Assembly: GCA_012317185.1 (NCBI GenBank)
Contig: CP048838.1
Location: 4,526,001 to 4,590,000, forward strand
Direction of reading: 5' to 3'
DNA length: 64,000 nucleotides
Source of the DNA: [Clostridium] innocuum
GTDB taxonomy: Bacteria; Bacillota_I; Bacilli_A; Erysipelotrichales; Erysipelotrichaceae
Shown here: positions 18,398-27,052 of the stretch, piece by piece
Numbering within the stretch: the first letter of the stretch is position 1
Layout of the letters: every line of letters starts with the position of its first letter
Program-made: the position numbers and the translations under genes
Notes under the pieces: model-generated
What the model saw: only the letters and a program-made list of their open reading frames with translations
What the model was told of the DNA's origin: nothing
Database searches by the model: none

Positions 18398-20278
18398 ATG
18401 AAAAAGAAACATGAGGAGCTTGTCCATATAATAAGACAGCAGAAACAGCCGATTTCTTCCACACAGCTTGCCAGACTGCTTAATGTTACTCCGCGATCGG
18501 TAAAAAACTACGTTGCCGCCATACAGGAGGAATTTCCAGATCTGATTGCGGCAGGTCCCAGAGGATACCGTATTGATACAGATACGCATGTGAAAGCAGA
18601 AAGTGATATTCCGCAGACATACCAGGAGCGCAGCTCTTATATCATCCGGCAGTTTTTCATTGACCACGTGCAGGAAATCGATTTGTATGATCTTTGCGAT
18701 GAACTGTATTTGAGCTATTCATCCATAAAAGGGTTGCTGAATCGCATGAACAAAGAGTATCAGGATACCGGAATCACCTTTCGATGCCGTAATGATATGA
18801 TATATGCGGACGGGGAGGAAAGACATAAACGAAAATTTCTGACAGACATTATTTATCAGGAATCTAGTGAACGCTTTGTGGATTTACAGACATTGAAGGA
18901 TATATTCCCGGATTTGAATGTGCAGCAGATTCATGATATCCTGCATGAGACATTCAAGAAGCACAGCTGCTATATCAATGACTTCGGATATACAAATCTG
19001 ACACTGCATCTTGCTATACTGCTTGACCGTATGCAAAGCGGCAATACGATTGAGCATTCACAAAAGGAGCAGCCTGAGCTTTCAGAAATTACGGTGTCTG
19101 TGATAGACGAATTAGAAAAAAGCTTTCATGTTGCCTTACTGGATCCAGAACGCTGTGATATTCACAACCTTGTCACCACCAGCATCAACCTCTGCCATGC
19201 GGAAAGCCGACAGGAGCTGATTACCGTTGTCGGACAGGATATCTATGAAATCACACAGACCGTTATATCCTCTGTCAACCGGCAGTATGGTTTACAGCTC
19301 GATAAGGATACGCTGCTGTATCCGCTTGCTCTGCATTTCAAGAATTTATTTGCCCGCTGTAAGAGAAACACCTCATTGCGCAACCCGCTGCTGGAAAGCA
19401 TTCAGGCCTCCTGCCCAATGCTGTTCGACTGCGCAATCTATGTCGCAAATTATCTGGAGGCTTCCTGTAATCTCCACATCACTGCAGATGAAATCGCTTA
19501 TCTTGCTATGCACATCGGTGCCGATATCGAACGGCAAAGCAGCGACAGCGGAAAGCTGAAATGTGTACTGCTGTGTCCGGATTATCAAAATAGCAGGCAG
19601 GAAATCTATAATTATCTTCTCATTCATTTTGATTCTGAAATCTGTATCAGTGCTGCATGCTCCTATGAAGCACAGCTGCCGGATACAGCAATCGACCTGT
19701 TGTTTACCACAATTCCCGTACAAAAAGAGTATCCGCATATGCTGATGATTCCTCCATTGAAAAAAGCAATGGATCTTAAGCTGATATTCGAAAAAATACA
19801 GGAGGTTATAGATCAGAAAAAGCTGCATATCCTCTCTGAGAGCTTTTCTGACTTTTTTCATGAATCGCTTTTCTATCTGCATACAGATGCCGGTTTGAAA
19901 AAAGAACAGATAATCCGTATCCTCCACGATAAGCTCTATGCACAGGGCTATACCTCTCCATCCTTTTATGAAGATGTAATCAAGCGGGAGGAGGCCGCTT
20001 CCACAGCCTTTGGATGTATCGCTGTTCCTCATTCCATGAAAATGGACGCCAGAAGGACCGGCATAGCTCTCGCCCTGTCGAAGCAGGGTATCACTTGGGA
20101 CAAGCAGATTGTTCATGTTGTCCTGTTGATCGCCATACACGAACAGGAGTCACATTTATTCAGAAAGCTGTATGAAGCCCTGATTCTGCTGTTCTCTCAG
20201 AAGCATGTACCCGATCAGATCAAGGAATGTATAAGCTTTCAGGAATTTAGACAGCTGTTGCTTACTCTGACAGATTAA
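18398..20278 (+). CDS. licR: PRD-domain regulator with EIIB-like and EIIA domains (LicR type)
   Basis: A 626-residue activator. Helix-turn-helix at about residues 1-65 (STQLARLLNVTPRSVKNYV), second winged helix to about 140, PRD1 about 165-275, PRD2 about 280-390, EIIB-like about 395-470 with CPDYQNS at the phospho-loop, EIIA about 480-626 with the active His in CIAVPHSM. The start at 18398 is 9 bases after AGAGAGG; the ATG at 18392 is too close. It is divergent from the licBCA operon, as in B. subtilis where LicR activates licBCAH when substrate draws phosphate from the PTS. Confidence 0.9.
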   Translation: MKKKHEELVHIIRQQKQPISSTQLARLLNVTPRSVKNYVAAIQEEFPDLIAAGPRGYRIDTDTHVKAESDIPQTYQERSSYIIRQFFIDHVQEIDLYDLCDELYLSYSSIKGLLNRMNKEYQDTGITFRCRNDMIYADGEERHKRKFLTDIIYQESSERFVDLQTLKDIFPDLNVQQIHDILHETFKKHSCYINDFGYTNLTLHLAILLDRMQSGNTIEHSQKEQPELSEITVSVIDELEKSFHVALLDPERCDIHNLVTTSINLCHAESRQELITVVGQDIYEITQTVISSVNRQYGLQLDKDTLLYPLALHFKNLFARCKRNTSLRNPLLESIQASCPMLFDCAIYVANYLEASCNLHITADEIAYLAMHIGADIERQSSDSGKLKCVLLCPDYQNSRQEIYNYLLIHFDSEICISAACSYEAQLPDTAIDLLFTTIPVQKEYPHMLMIPPLKKAMDLKLIFEKIQEVIDQKKLHILSESFSDFFHESLFYLHTDAGLKKEQIIRILHDKLYAQGYTSPSFYEDVIKREEAASTAFGCIAVPHSMKMDARRTGIALALSKQGITWDKQIVHVVLLIAIHEQESHLFRKLYEALILLFSQKHVPDQIKECISFQEFRQLLLTLTD

Positions 20279-20295
20279 CAGCTCCTACATATACT

Positions 20296-20356
20296 CATCC
20301 TTACCGGCTGAACAGCTCTACTGATAGGCTGCCTTCCGGAAAAAGGATGACTTTTT
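20296..20356 (+). terminator. terminator after the LicR-like gene
   Basis: Arms CATCCTT-A-CCGG (20296-20307) and CCGG-AAA-AAGGATG (20336-20349) pair around a 28-base loop, followed by a run of five T. The rest of the 310-bp gap to the DeoR gene holds only AT-rich promoter-like sequence. Confidence 0.5.
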
Positions 20357-20588
20357 CATTTACATTCCTTCCGCTTATTTGCTTGTTTATGCTCGTTTTA
20401 ACATCTATATCCATAATAAATCGTACATTTTCGATAATATTCGTGCAATAGTGCTTGTAATGCTCTTCATATTCTCGTATAATAAAGCTATGAACGAATA
20501 TGCTGACTACAGTTTGCATAACGCACCAGACACACATACATAAGGATAAATACCTCTGATAAACCATAAAGATAGGAGTTGAACAGAC

Positions 20589-21347
20589 ATGCTGTCAGCT
20601 GAAAGAAAGCTGTATATTCTAAAAAAACTGGAATCGGAACAGACGATACAGGTAAAACAGATTGCCAAAGAGCTGCATGTATCGGAATCCTCCATACGCC
20701 GAGACCTTCTTGAGCTGGATGATGAAAATAAGGTTGACAGAATTTACGGAGGCGCTGTAAAAAAAGAACGGGAACGCATTCTGACAGATGAAGCGGAAAT
20801 AAAAATGATGGAACGCATGTCCATTCATTATGATAAGAAGCTGCGGATTTGTAAAGCTGCCAGCACGCTGGTAGAGGATGGGGAGTGTGTTTTTCTGGAT
20901 GGTGGTACCAGTATTGTACCGATGATTCACTTTCTAAGCAGCAGACCGATTAAAATTGTGACAAACAATCACCTAATCGTACAGAATGTTCAGAATCCAA
21001 AGGCTAAAATCATTGTCATCGGTGGAGAATTCAATACGAAGTATCGAATGAGTGAGGGCAATGAAGCTCAAAATATGCTGCGTCTCTATAATTTTGACCG
21101 TGCCTTTATCGGCTGTGTCGGTGTTAATCTGGGCATGAAGAAGGCTTTCACAGCCGAGATGGCCACAAGAGAGCTGAAGCGTATCGCTATGGAATTATCA
21201 AATCATAATTATCTTCTGATCGATGACAGCAAGCTGCACGTAAAGGGCTTTTGTACGTTTGCTCAGCTGGATGAATTTGAAGATGTTTTTATCAATCGCA
21301 CGACAGGAATGGAAACACTTCCGGATCATTTCATTGCTGTCAAATAG
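20589..21347 (+). CDS. DeoR-family transcriptional regulator
   Basis: A 252-residue repressor. The N-terminal winged helix has the family signature VKQIAKELHVSESSIRRDLLEL (about residues 20-41) followed by RIYGGA. The C-terminal DeoRC sensor domain (about 75-235) contains DGGTSIVPMIHFL, VIGGEFN and LLIDDSK. These domains bind sugar phosphates. The start follows GATAGGAG. The gene converges on the IIC-IID genes downstream; whether it controls them or a more distant set cannot be read here. Confidence 0.93.
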   Translation: MLSAERKLYILKKLESEQTIQVKQIAKELHVSESSIRRDLLELDDENKVDRIYGGAVKKERERILTDEAEIKMMERMSIHYDKKLRICKAASTLVEDGECVFLDGGTSIVPMIHFLSSRPIKIVTNNHLIVQNVQNPKAKIIVIGGEFNTKYRMSEGNEAQNMLRLYNFDRAFIGCVGVNLGMKKAFTAEMATRELKRIAMELSNHNYLLIDDSKLHVKGFCTFAQLDEFEDVFINRTTGMETLPDHFIAVK

Positions 21348-21543
21348 CAGCTGTACTGCACCATTTCCATATAACAGCAAAGAGTAGTCCGATATGGATG
21401 CTCCACAAGCAGTTCATCATCCGGCTTATATTGCAGGAATACATCATTTCATTATATATTGTTATCTAAAAAGCTTTAAGCTTTATCGAAGAGTCTGAAC
21501 CGTTTATCTCCCGGAGGCTTTGAACTATCCATCATACTGAACT

Positions 21544-21576
21544 AAAAAATCATCGAAGCAGTATCGATGATTTTTT
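21544..21576. terminator. bidirectional terminator between DeoR and the PTS IID gene
   Basis: Perfect stem of about 13 bases: AAAAAATCATCGA (21544-21556), 7-base loop, TCGATGATTTTTT (21564-21576). T-runs on both strands serve the convergent genes. The remaining bases of the 383-bp gap contain no gene. Confidence 0.9.
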
Positions 21577-21730
21577 ATATGATAACAGCTCTTCCAAAGG
21601 GAGATTACAAACATGACAGTCGCTGTCTTGGAAAAGGAGATGTCTGTATTTCAGAAGGAATCTGCATCATATTTAATTACATACATTTATCCATCAGGGA
21701 TGCAACAATTCCTCTCTTTATCTGTCTTTC

Positions 21731-22621
21731 TTAATATGACAGACCCGGATCAAAGAATCCAACCAGAACTCCGGCAACAGCAATCACAACCATGAGCAGC
21801 ATGATCTTGATCGGGCTGATTCCTTTTTTCGCCATCAGCCACCAGCAGCCCATTACAAACAGCAGAGTCAGAACGCCGGGAAATGCACCATCGAGCTTTT
21901 CCTGCAGTAGTACAGGTACTTCCTGAGTTCCTGTAACCTTTTCGATAACTTTAGAGCCTTCAATGACCATCTCTGTTTTATTCTGAATAGAAGTTGTCAG
22001 CTGTACAGCCGTTGTAATTGAAACCCAGGTGCCGGCCATGGCACCTACGATTACCTGACCCATTACAATGACAGATTCACGCAATGCAGTTGCCTGTTCG
22101 CCGACAATTACCTCCACAGCAGAACCGCCAAGCTCATAGCCCTTTCCATAAATCCATTTCTGAAATAAAATACTTGTGATATTCCATACGATAATATAGA
22201 ACAGAGGACCAATCAGTGAGCCACCCTCTGAAAGCCCCAATGCGATACCCAGCAGTACCGGAATATAGGTGCCGACAATCAAAGAGTCACCAATACCTGC
22301 AAGAGGTCCCATCAAACCGGCGCGAATACCATTGATCATCTCATCATCAATTTCTTCTGCTCCGTTCGCACGTGCTTCTTCCAGACCAGCAGTTATGCCG
22401 ACAACAATGGAACCAATCTGCGGCTCCGTGTTGAAGAATGGGTAATAGGTCTTCAGCTTTTCAGCCTGCTCATCCTTGGAGTCATACAGTTCCTGAACGA
22501 TTGGCAGCATGGACCACATATAACCGAAGGTCTGCATGTGTTCATGAGAGAAGCATGTTAGATTTCCGTAAAACCAGCGCCAGAAGGATTTGGATAAAAC
22601 TTTTTTCGAAAGCTTCTTCAT
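21731..22621 (-). CDS. PTS mannose-family EIID
   Basis: A 296-residue membrane subunit. Diagnostic motifs: FFNTEPQIGSIVVGITAGLEEA, LMGPLAGIGDSL and the hydrophobic C-terminus. The ATG at 22621 has GAGGAGG 9 bases upstream; the longer open frame is not supported. It starts 1 base after the IIC stop. No IIA or IIB gene accompanies the pair, so it must use carriers from another locus. Confidence 0.94.
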   Translation of the reverse strand: MKKLSKKVLSKSFWRWFYGNLTCFSHEHMQTFGYMWSMLPIVQELYDSKDEQAEKLKTYYPFFNTEPQIGSIVVGITAGLEEARANGAEEIDDEMINGIRAGLMGPLAGIGDSLIVGTYIPVLLGIALGLSEGGSLIGPLFYIIVWNITSILFQKWIYGKGYELGGSAVEVIVGEQATALRESVIVMGQVIVGAMAGTWVSITTAVQLTTSIQNKTEMVIEGSKVIEKVTGTQEVPVLLQEKLDGAFPGVLTLLFVMGCWWLMAKKGISPIKIMLLMVVIAVAGVLVGFFDPGLSY

Positions 22622-22622
22622 A

Positions 22623-23453
22623 TCAGATATCCTCCTCTTCATTTGTATTTGTCTTTGCACCTCCCAAACGAATCATCGTCATCTGATAATTGATCAGTGC
22701 GAATACAGCACCGACTGCAGTTGCCGCAATCAGTGTTAAATGCATGGATGCCGCAACCGTGAAGCCAAACAGGAAGAAAATCAAATCGGTTGCTTTGCTT
22801 ACGACAGATTTCAGCAGTATTGCAATCCCTACCGCAGGCAGTAAGCTGCCGATAGTAAACAGCGATTTCATATACCAGGAATCCATTGGTAACGCCGTTT
22901 TAAAATCTGTAACAGCTCCAGCACCATAATAGGTAATCAGCATGACCGGAATAAAGGATACAAGAATATGCGAAATCAGCGGAAGTATCACATTGACCTT
23001 TGTTATGATATTAAAATCCTTTTTATCAAGTCTTGCCCATCCGATATGCTGCCAGACAAGATTCATCATAGCAGTTCCATAAAACTGTACCGTGCCGACC
23101 GTACCTACCAGTGCACCAATGGATCCGGCAAGTCCCAGTGCTTCCGGACCGCCAAGATCAAGCCCCTGTGATTTCGCTGTTGCATAGGCAAGCGGGATAC
23201 CGATATACGATACTGCACGAAGATCGGCAGCAACGGTTCCTCCAGGTGTTACAACTGCGATATAGATAATCTGCATAGGAATAGCCAGTTTGATACAGCC
23301 CTCTACATCACCCAATATCAACCCGACAAATAATGAGGCAATCAACGGACGATTTAATGTATAGTTACCAATCGTCGTACCCAGTGCGGCAGGGATGGAC
23401 GCTGCTGTACAGCTCATTAGACCCAGCAGTGCAGCCTGTACCCAAGTAATCAT
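22623..23453 (-). CDS. PTS mannose-family EIIC
   Basis: A 276-residue membrane subunit with about seven hydrophobic segments. Family motifs include NRPLIASLFVGLILGDVEGCIKLAIPMQIIY near residues 33-63. The ATG at 23453 follows AAAGGAGATGAAGTT; the open frame continues 19 codons further without a ribosome site. It is the first gene of a two-gene IIC-IID operon. A cre-type site overlaps its promoter. Confidence 0.94.
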   Translation of the reverse strand: MITWVQAALLGLMSCTAASIPAALGTTIGNYTLNRPLIASLFVGLILGDVEGCIKLAIPMQIIYIAVVTPGGTVAADLRAVSYIGIPLAYATAKSQGLDLGGPEALGLAGSIGALVGTVGTVQFYGTAMMNLVWQHIGWARLDKKDFNIITKVNVILPLISHILVSFIPVMLITYYGAGAVTDFKTALPMDSWYMKSLFTIGSLLPAVGIAILLKSVVSKATDLIFFLFGFTVAASMHLTLIAATAVGAVFALINYQMTMIRLGGAKTNTNEEEDI

Positions 23454-23562
23454 AACTTCATCTCCTTTTCTCTGCATAAAGCAGCTCAACAGCAAGTCAT
23501 CCTTTCTCACATTTCACGGCCCCTACCCCTTGGAAAATCAGACCTGCTGTAATTACAAGGAT

Positions 23563-23591
23563 ATTATATTTATTTGTGTAATCGTTTACAA
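23563..23591 (-). promoter_or_regulatory. promoter of the IIC-IID operon
   Basis: On the minus strand -35 TTGTAA (23586-23591) and a perfect -10 TATAAT (23563-23568) with a 17-base spacer, about 110 bases before the IIC start. The cre-type site covers the -35 and most of the spacer. The rest of the gap up to the deoC terminator (23600-24090) shows nothing further that I can support. Confidence 0.55.
23577..23590. promoter_or_regulatory. cre-type catabolite control site
   Basis: TGTAATCGTTTACA matches the cre pattern TGWAANCGNTNWCA at all 14 positions and is nearly palindromic. It overlaps the -35 of the IIC-IID promoter, so CcpA binding should repress this PTS in the presence of preferred sugars. 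Confidence 0.75.
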
Positions 23592-24096
23592 AACTATAAA
23601 TAGCGATATACTTATAAATGACACGCAGCCTTTTTATTATTTGCACATTCTTGCACGTTTGACAGCATTGCAGTTACAATTCTGCTTATTCAAAGCAGGA
23701 AAATGTTTGTTATTATAAAATAATATATTCGAAACTGTGATTTTATTTGGTATTTTCCATATTTAGCAAGCTTTTGTTTCTTGTTTATCTCATAATCTGA
23801 TTAGTTTACTGTTTTTCAAAGGAAAAACATTCATTTCTCTTAATCGATACGAATACCTATCAGCTCTTCTTGAAAGCAGCCATTTTGTTTTAAAGGATTC
23901 AAATAACGATCAGCAATTGCATAGATACAATTGTATGTTCTTTTATATTATTCAGGTATGCAGTACGACATCTTTCAGCCTTTACAACCATACATACATT
24001 CACAGTACAGCTAATATAACATTTTATGTACAAAAAGTATGAGAGTTACCACACAGCTTTCCGGTATCGTGCTGCTGATAATATTTCCACAGTAAA

Positions 24097-24122
24097 AAAG
24101 AGGCATCCCTATTTGCCTCTTT
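24097..24122 (-). terminator. terminator of deoC
   Basis: Stem AAAGAGGCA (24097-24105) and TGCCTCTTT (24114-24122). On the minus strand it is followed by a T-run. It lies 28 bases past the deoC stop. Confidence 0.85.
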
Positions 24123-24149
24123 ACTATATTCTTCGCTTCTTATCCGATA

Positions 24150-24881
24150 TTAGTAATTATCTGTGGAAACCTTATTATCCAGACCTAAAACTACCGGTAC
24201 AGACTTGTATCCAACACCCATGCGATCGATTCCCATATCGATCAGCTGCAGGAAATGTTCTCTGGTACGGATGCATCCGCTTCCCTTAACCTTACATTTA
24301 CCGTCAACCTCTTCCATCATAACCTTAATGATTTCCGGTGTTGCTCCGTGTGACTCAAAGCCTGTAAGGAATCCGGTGCTGGTTTTTACAAAATCTGCCC
24401 CTGCATCGATACAGCATTTGCATGCTTTACGCACCTGTTCCTCATTGAGAGCATCTGTTTCAAAAATCACCTTGATTTCTCTGCCATATTTATGAGCAGC
24501 ATCCGCACATGCTTTCAGATCCTTCGTGACTTCATCAAACTTACCGGAACGGATCAGACCGAAATTAGCAACGATATCCACTTCTTTTACAGTATCGTAT
24601 TTTGCTACGATTTCAATCTGCTTCACTTTAGATTCTGTTGAGCTCGTCCCAAATGGGAAGTCACATACCGGACACAGCATTGTTTCGCTTCCCTTAACAT
24701 ATGGTTCACAAAGATCCATATATCCTGGATTGATACAGATTGTAGCACAGCCCAGCTCGACGCCGTCTTTTGTAAGAGCAATGATATCCTCCTCTGTAAA
24801 TTCAGGTTTTAATACGGAATAATCAATATACTGTGCAAGCTCCTTTGTCGTCATTTCACATGCTTTTTTTGTTGGTTTCAT
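24150..24881 (-). CDS. deoC: deoxyribose-phosphate aldolase
   Basis: A 243-residue TIM-barrel class I aldolase that cleaves 2-deoxyribose-5-P to glyceraldehyde-3-P and acetaldehyde in deoxynucleoside catabolism. The Schiff-base lysine lies in ADFVKTSTGF, and a second conserved Lys in CKVKGSGCIRT. The N-terminal TKELAQYIDYSVLKPEFT corresponds to the family's IDHTLLKP region. The start is preceded by AAAAGGTGACAAA. No pyrimidine phosphorylase or phosphopentomutase is adjacent. It appears monocistronic with its own terminator. Confidence 0.93.
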   Translation of the reverse strand: MKPTKKACEMTTKELAQYIDYSVLKPEFTEEDIIALTKDGVELGCATICINPGYMDLCEPYVKGSETMLCPVCDFPFGTSSTESKVKQIEIVAKYDTVKEVDIVANFGLIRSGKFDEVTKDLKACADAAHKYGREIKVIFETDALNEEQVRKACKCCIDAGADFVKTSTGFLTGFESHGATPEIIKVMMEEVDGKCKVKGSGCIRTREHFLQLIDMGIDRMGVGYKSVPVVLGLDNKVSTDNY

Positions 24882-25228
24882 TTTGTCACCTTTTACACCA
24901 TAGTGCCCTTTCTTACAATCTAATTATAAGGCTGCAGCGAAACAAAATCAAGCATTTTCATTCATTTTTATATATGCTATAAATGAATTTGAATGTTTTT
25001 GCTCATTTTAACCAGTATTTCTTATCAACAGGTAGATTAACAAACAATTATATTTCCTTCTATATAAAATAATCACAAGCCTACACGCAGGATTTCGGGT
25101 GCGATAGAATCATAAGGAAGATGCTGAACCTGAAGAGTCGCGTTTATCGCTATGCATAAGAAGGCAGTGCCCCAACACCAATAGTGCTATAAAATCACGG
25201 CTTAGAAATAAGCTGTATATCGCATAAA
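24882..25228. other. gap upstream of deoC and downstream of rubrerythrin
   Basis: No gene is supported. It must contain the deoC promoter (AT-rich 24950-25075), but no single promoter stands out. The rubrerythrin terminator ends the gap on the right. Confidence 0.4.
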
Positions 25229-25253
25229 AAAACACGGATCTATGCCGTGTTTT
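25229..25253 (-). terminator. terminator of the perR-rubrerythrin operon
   Basis: Stem AAAACACGG (25229-25237), 7-base loop, CCGTGTTTT (25245-25253), continuing into a T-run on the minus strand. Confidence 0.88.
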
Positions 25254-25268
25254 CTTAATGACTTTCTC

Positions 25269-25808
25269 TTAGTAGTTTTTAGCTTCTTCAGCGAAGTGAG
25301 CTCCGGAGTATCCGCATACCGGACATGCCTTTGGTGCTGCAGTTCCTTCGTGACGGTATCCACAGATATCACATACCCATACAGTAGCTTCATCTTTCTC
25401 AAATACTTTACCGTTCTTCACGTTTTCCAGCAGCTTCAGGTAACGTTCTTCGTGGTGTTTTTCGATTTTAGCAACCTGCTCCATCTGGAATGCGATTTTA
25501 GCAAAGCCTTCTTCCTTTGCAGTTTCCGCAAATCCCTTGTACATGTCAGTCCACTCATAGTTTTCACCAGCAGCTGCATCCTCCAGATTTACTGCAGTTG
25601 TAGGAACCTTATCCTCATGCAGAGCCTTGAACCACAGCTTTGCGTGCTCCTGCTCATTGCGTGCAGTTTCTTCAAAGATATCAGCGATCTGCTCCATACC
25701 TTCTTCACGAGCCATCTGTGCGTAATATGTGTATTTGTTACGTGCCTGAGATTCACCGGCGAATGCTGCCATTAAGTTCTGTTCTGTCTTAGATCCTTTT
25801 AATTCCAT
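25269..25808 (-). CDS. rbr: rubrerythrin
   Basis: A 179-residue peroxide-scavenging protein of anaerobes. The N-terminal ferritin-like four-helix domain (about 1-135) has the diiron ligands in GESQARNKY, ETARNEQEHAKLW and KIEKHHEERY. The C-terminal rubredoxin-like domain has CDICGY and CPVCGY. It reduces H2O2 to water using electrons through rubredoxin or NADH oxidoreductases. The start follows CGGAGG. It lies 36 bases downstream of a PerR-type regulator on the same strand, so both are probably induced together by peroxide. Confidence 0.96.
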   Translation of the reverse strand: MELKGSKTEQNLMAAFAGESQARNKYTYYAQMAREEGMEQIADIFEETARNEQEHAKLWFKALHEDKVPTTAVNLEDAAAGENYEWTDMYKGFAETAKEEGFAKIAFQMEQVAKIEKHHEERYLKLLENVKNGKVFEKDEATVWVCDICGYRHEGTAAPKACPVCGYSGAHFAEEAKNY

Positions 25809-25844
25809 GTTTTTTTCCTCCGTTTTTAACTTTACATTTTCTGA

Positions 25845-26252
25845 TCAGTGTTCCTGATCCATACCATTCTGCTTTTTCAAGCAATCCTGGCAGATACCCT
25901 CTGCCATCATATTGTGTGTCTTGATTGGAAGTCCAGTCTGTTTTGACATTTCCTCGTTGAATGACTCAAGATAAGGAATATCCAAATCAAGGATGCGGTC
26001 GCACTTAATACAGTGCAGGTGATAGTGCGGTTTACAAGTTTTATCGTACTGATAACCATCTATAGGATGCGCAATCTTTTTGACTTCATGCATCTCACAG
26101 AGAATATTCAGATTTCGATAAATCGTTGCCAGACTGATTTTCTGGCCGCCGGCATTCATTTCCTGAAAGACCTGCTCCGGTGTGACATGACCATCTATCT
26201 GTTTCATATAGTTTAGTATCATATCACGCTGCTTGGAAGACTTTCTTATCAT
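25845..26252 (-). CDS. perR: Fur-family regulator, PerR type
   Basis: A 135-residue metalloregulator. The N-terminal winged helix includes TPEQVFQEM and ISLATIYRNLNIL. The C-terminal domain has two CxxC pairs (CIKCD and CQDC) for structural zinc, with the metal-binding HYHLHC stretch. The start is preceded by TTGGAGGTTGAC; a start 4 codons earlier is unsupported. Pairing with rubrerythrin and a palindromic site at the promoter favour PerR (peroxide sensing) over Fur or Zur, though family members are hard to separate by sequence alone. Confidence 0.88.
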   Translation of the reverse strand: MIRKSSKQRDMILNYMKQIDGHVTPEQVFQEMNAGGQKISLATIYRNLNILCEMHEVKKIAHPIDGYQYDKTCKPHYHLHCIKCDRILDLDIPYLESFNEEMSKQTGLPIKTHNMMAEGICQDCLKKQNGMDQEH

Positions 26253-26267
26253 GTCAACCTCCAATCT

Positions 26268-26310
26268 TAAGAACCGTTCTTATTATATACCCGAAAAGTG
26301 AATCCGTCAA
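26268..26310 (-). promoter_or_regulatory. perR promoter with PerR-type operator
   Basis: On the minus strand -35 TTGACG (26305-26310), 17-base spacer, -10 TATAAT (26282-26287). Immediately downstream, covering the expected start of transcription, is the palindrome TAAGAACCGTTCTTA as read on the + strand (26268-26282), 6-3-6 symmetry, resembling PerR/Fur boxes. Binding there would repress perR and rbr. Confidence 0.72.
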
Positions 26311-26368
26311 TAGTTTTAAGAATAAAATTAAAAATAATTCTTAGTTTTATCATTGGAAGGAAAAGCGG

Positions 26369-26857
26369 TTATGCAATGCCTTCCTTTTTATGCAGCAGTA
26401 CCACACACTGTGCCTGCACACCTTCCTCACGACCAACGAAGCCCAGCTTTTCCCCGCGTGTTGCCTTGATGCTAACCTGTTCCATATCACAGCACAGTGC
26501 CTCTGCGACATGCTTTCTCATTGCCGGAATATGCGGAGCCATTTTGGGTCGTTCAATCATGATCATGGCATCCAGATTACCGATTGCGTATCCCTTTTCC
26601 TCCATAATCTTATATACCTGCCTCAGCATCCACAAAGAATTCATATCCTTATATCTTTCATCGGTATCCGGGAAATGCTTTCCCAAATCCCCCAGCGCCA
26701 GCGCCCCCAGAATACTCTCCGCTATTGCATGCAGCAGCGCATCCGCATCGGAATGCCCAAGAAGTCCCGTCTCATGTTCAATTTCCACGCCTCCCAGAAT
26801 CAGCTTTCTTCCTTTTACCAGCTGATGTATATCTGTTGATTGCCCGATTCGTATCAT
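26369..26857 (-). CDS. ispF: 2-C-methyl-D-erythritol 2,4-cyclodiphosphate synthase
   Basis: A 162-residue enzyme of the non-mevalonate isoprenoid pathway. Zinc ligands are in STDIHQL (Asp and His) and the later conserved HSDADALLHA. KATRGEKLGFVGREEGV is the C-terminal substrate-binding segment (usual KATTxExLGFxGRxEGI). The start follows AAGGAGGTGTCTGT. It stands alone between perR and the lipoprotein genes and is not with ispD. Confidence 0.96.
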   Translation of the reverse strand: MIRIGQSTDIHQLVKGRKLILGGVEIEHETGLLGHSDADALLHAIAESILGALALGDLGKHFPDTDERYKDMNSLWMLRQVYKIMEEKGYAIGNLDAMIMIERPKMAPHIPAMRKHVAEALCCDMEQVSIKATRGEKLGFVGREEGVQAQCVVLLHKKEGIA

Positions 26858-27052
26858 ACAGACACCTCCTTCTTATATTTATATAGTGTATCGCAGATTT
26901 CCGGAAGACGCAATTCATCCGTGTTTATTTCATAGGGAAACACAGTTAGTTTGTATTTCTTGCTTTTTTGTAATTTGTAGAAAAATACTACAAAATGAAA
27001 GAACCTTATGGTATTATTAAACTATAATAAAAATAGTAAGGGAGAGAAACAA

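Noticed and set aside
21613..21795. Short + strand open frame between DeoR and the PTS IID gene
   Set aside because: It runs over the terminator-proximal gap and antisense into IID, and its product is not protein-like.
24990..25010. cre-like sequence upstream of deoC
   Set aside because: TTGAATGTTTTTGCTCA lacks the central CG required by the cre pattern.
26316..26343. Second PerR box between ispF and perR (TAAGAAT...ATTCTTA)
   Set aside because: The arms are too far apart for a Fur-family box; it may only be an AT-rich hairpin after ispF.
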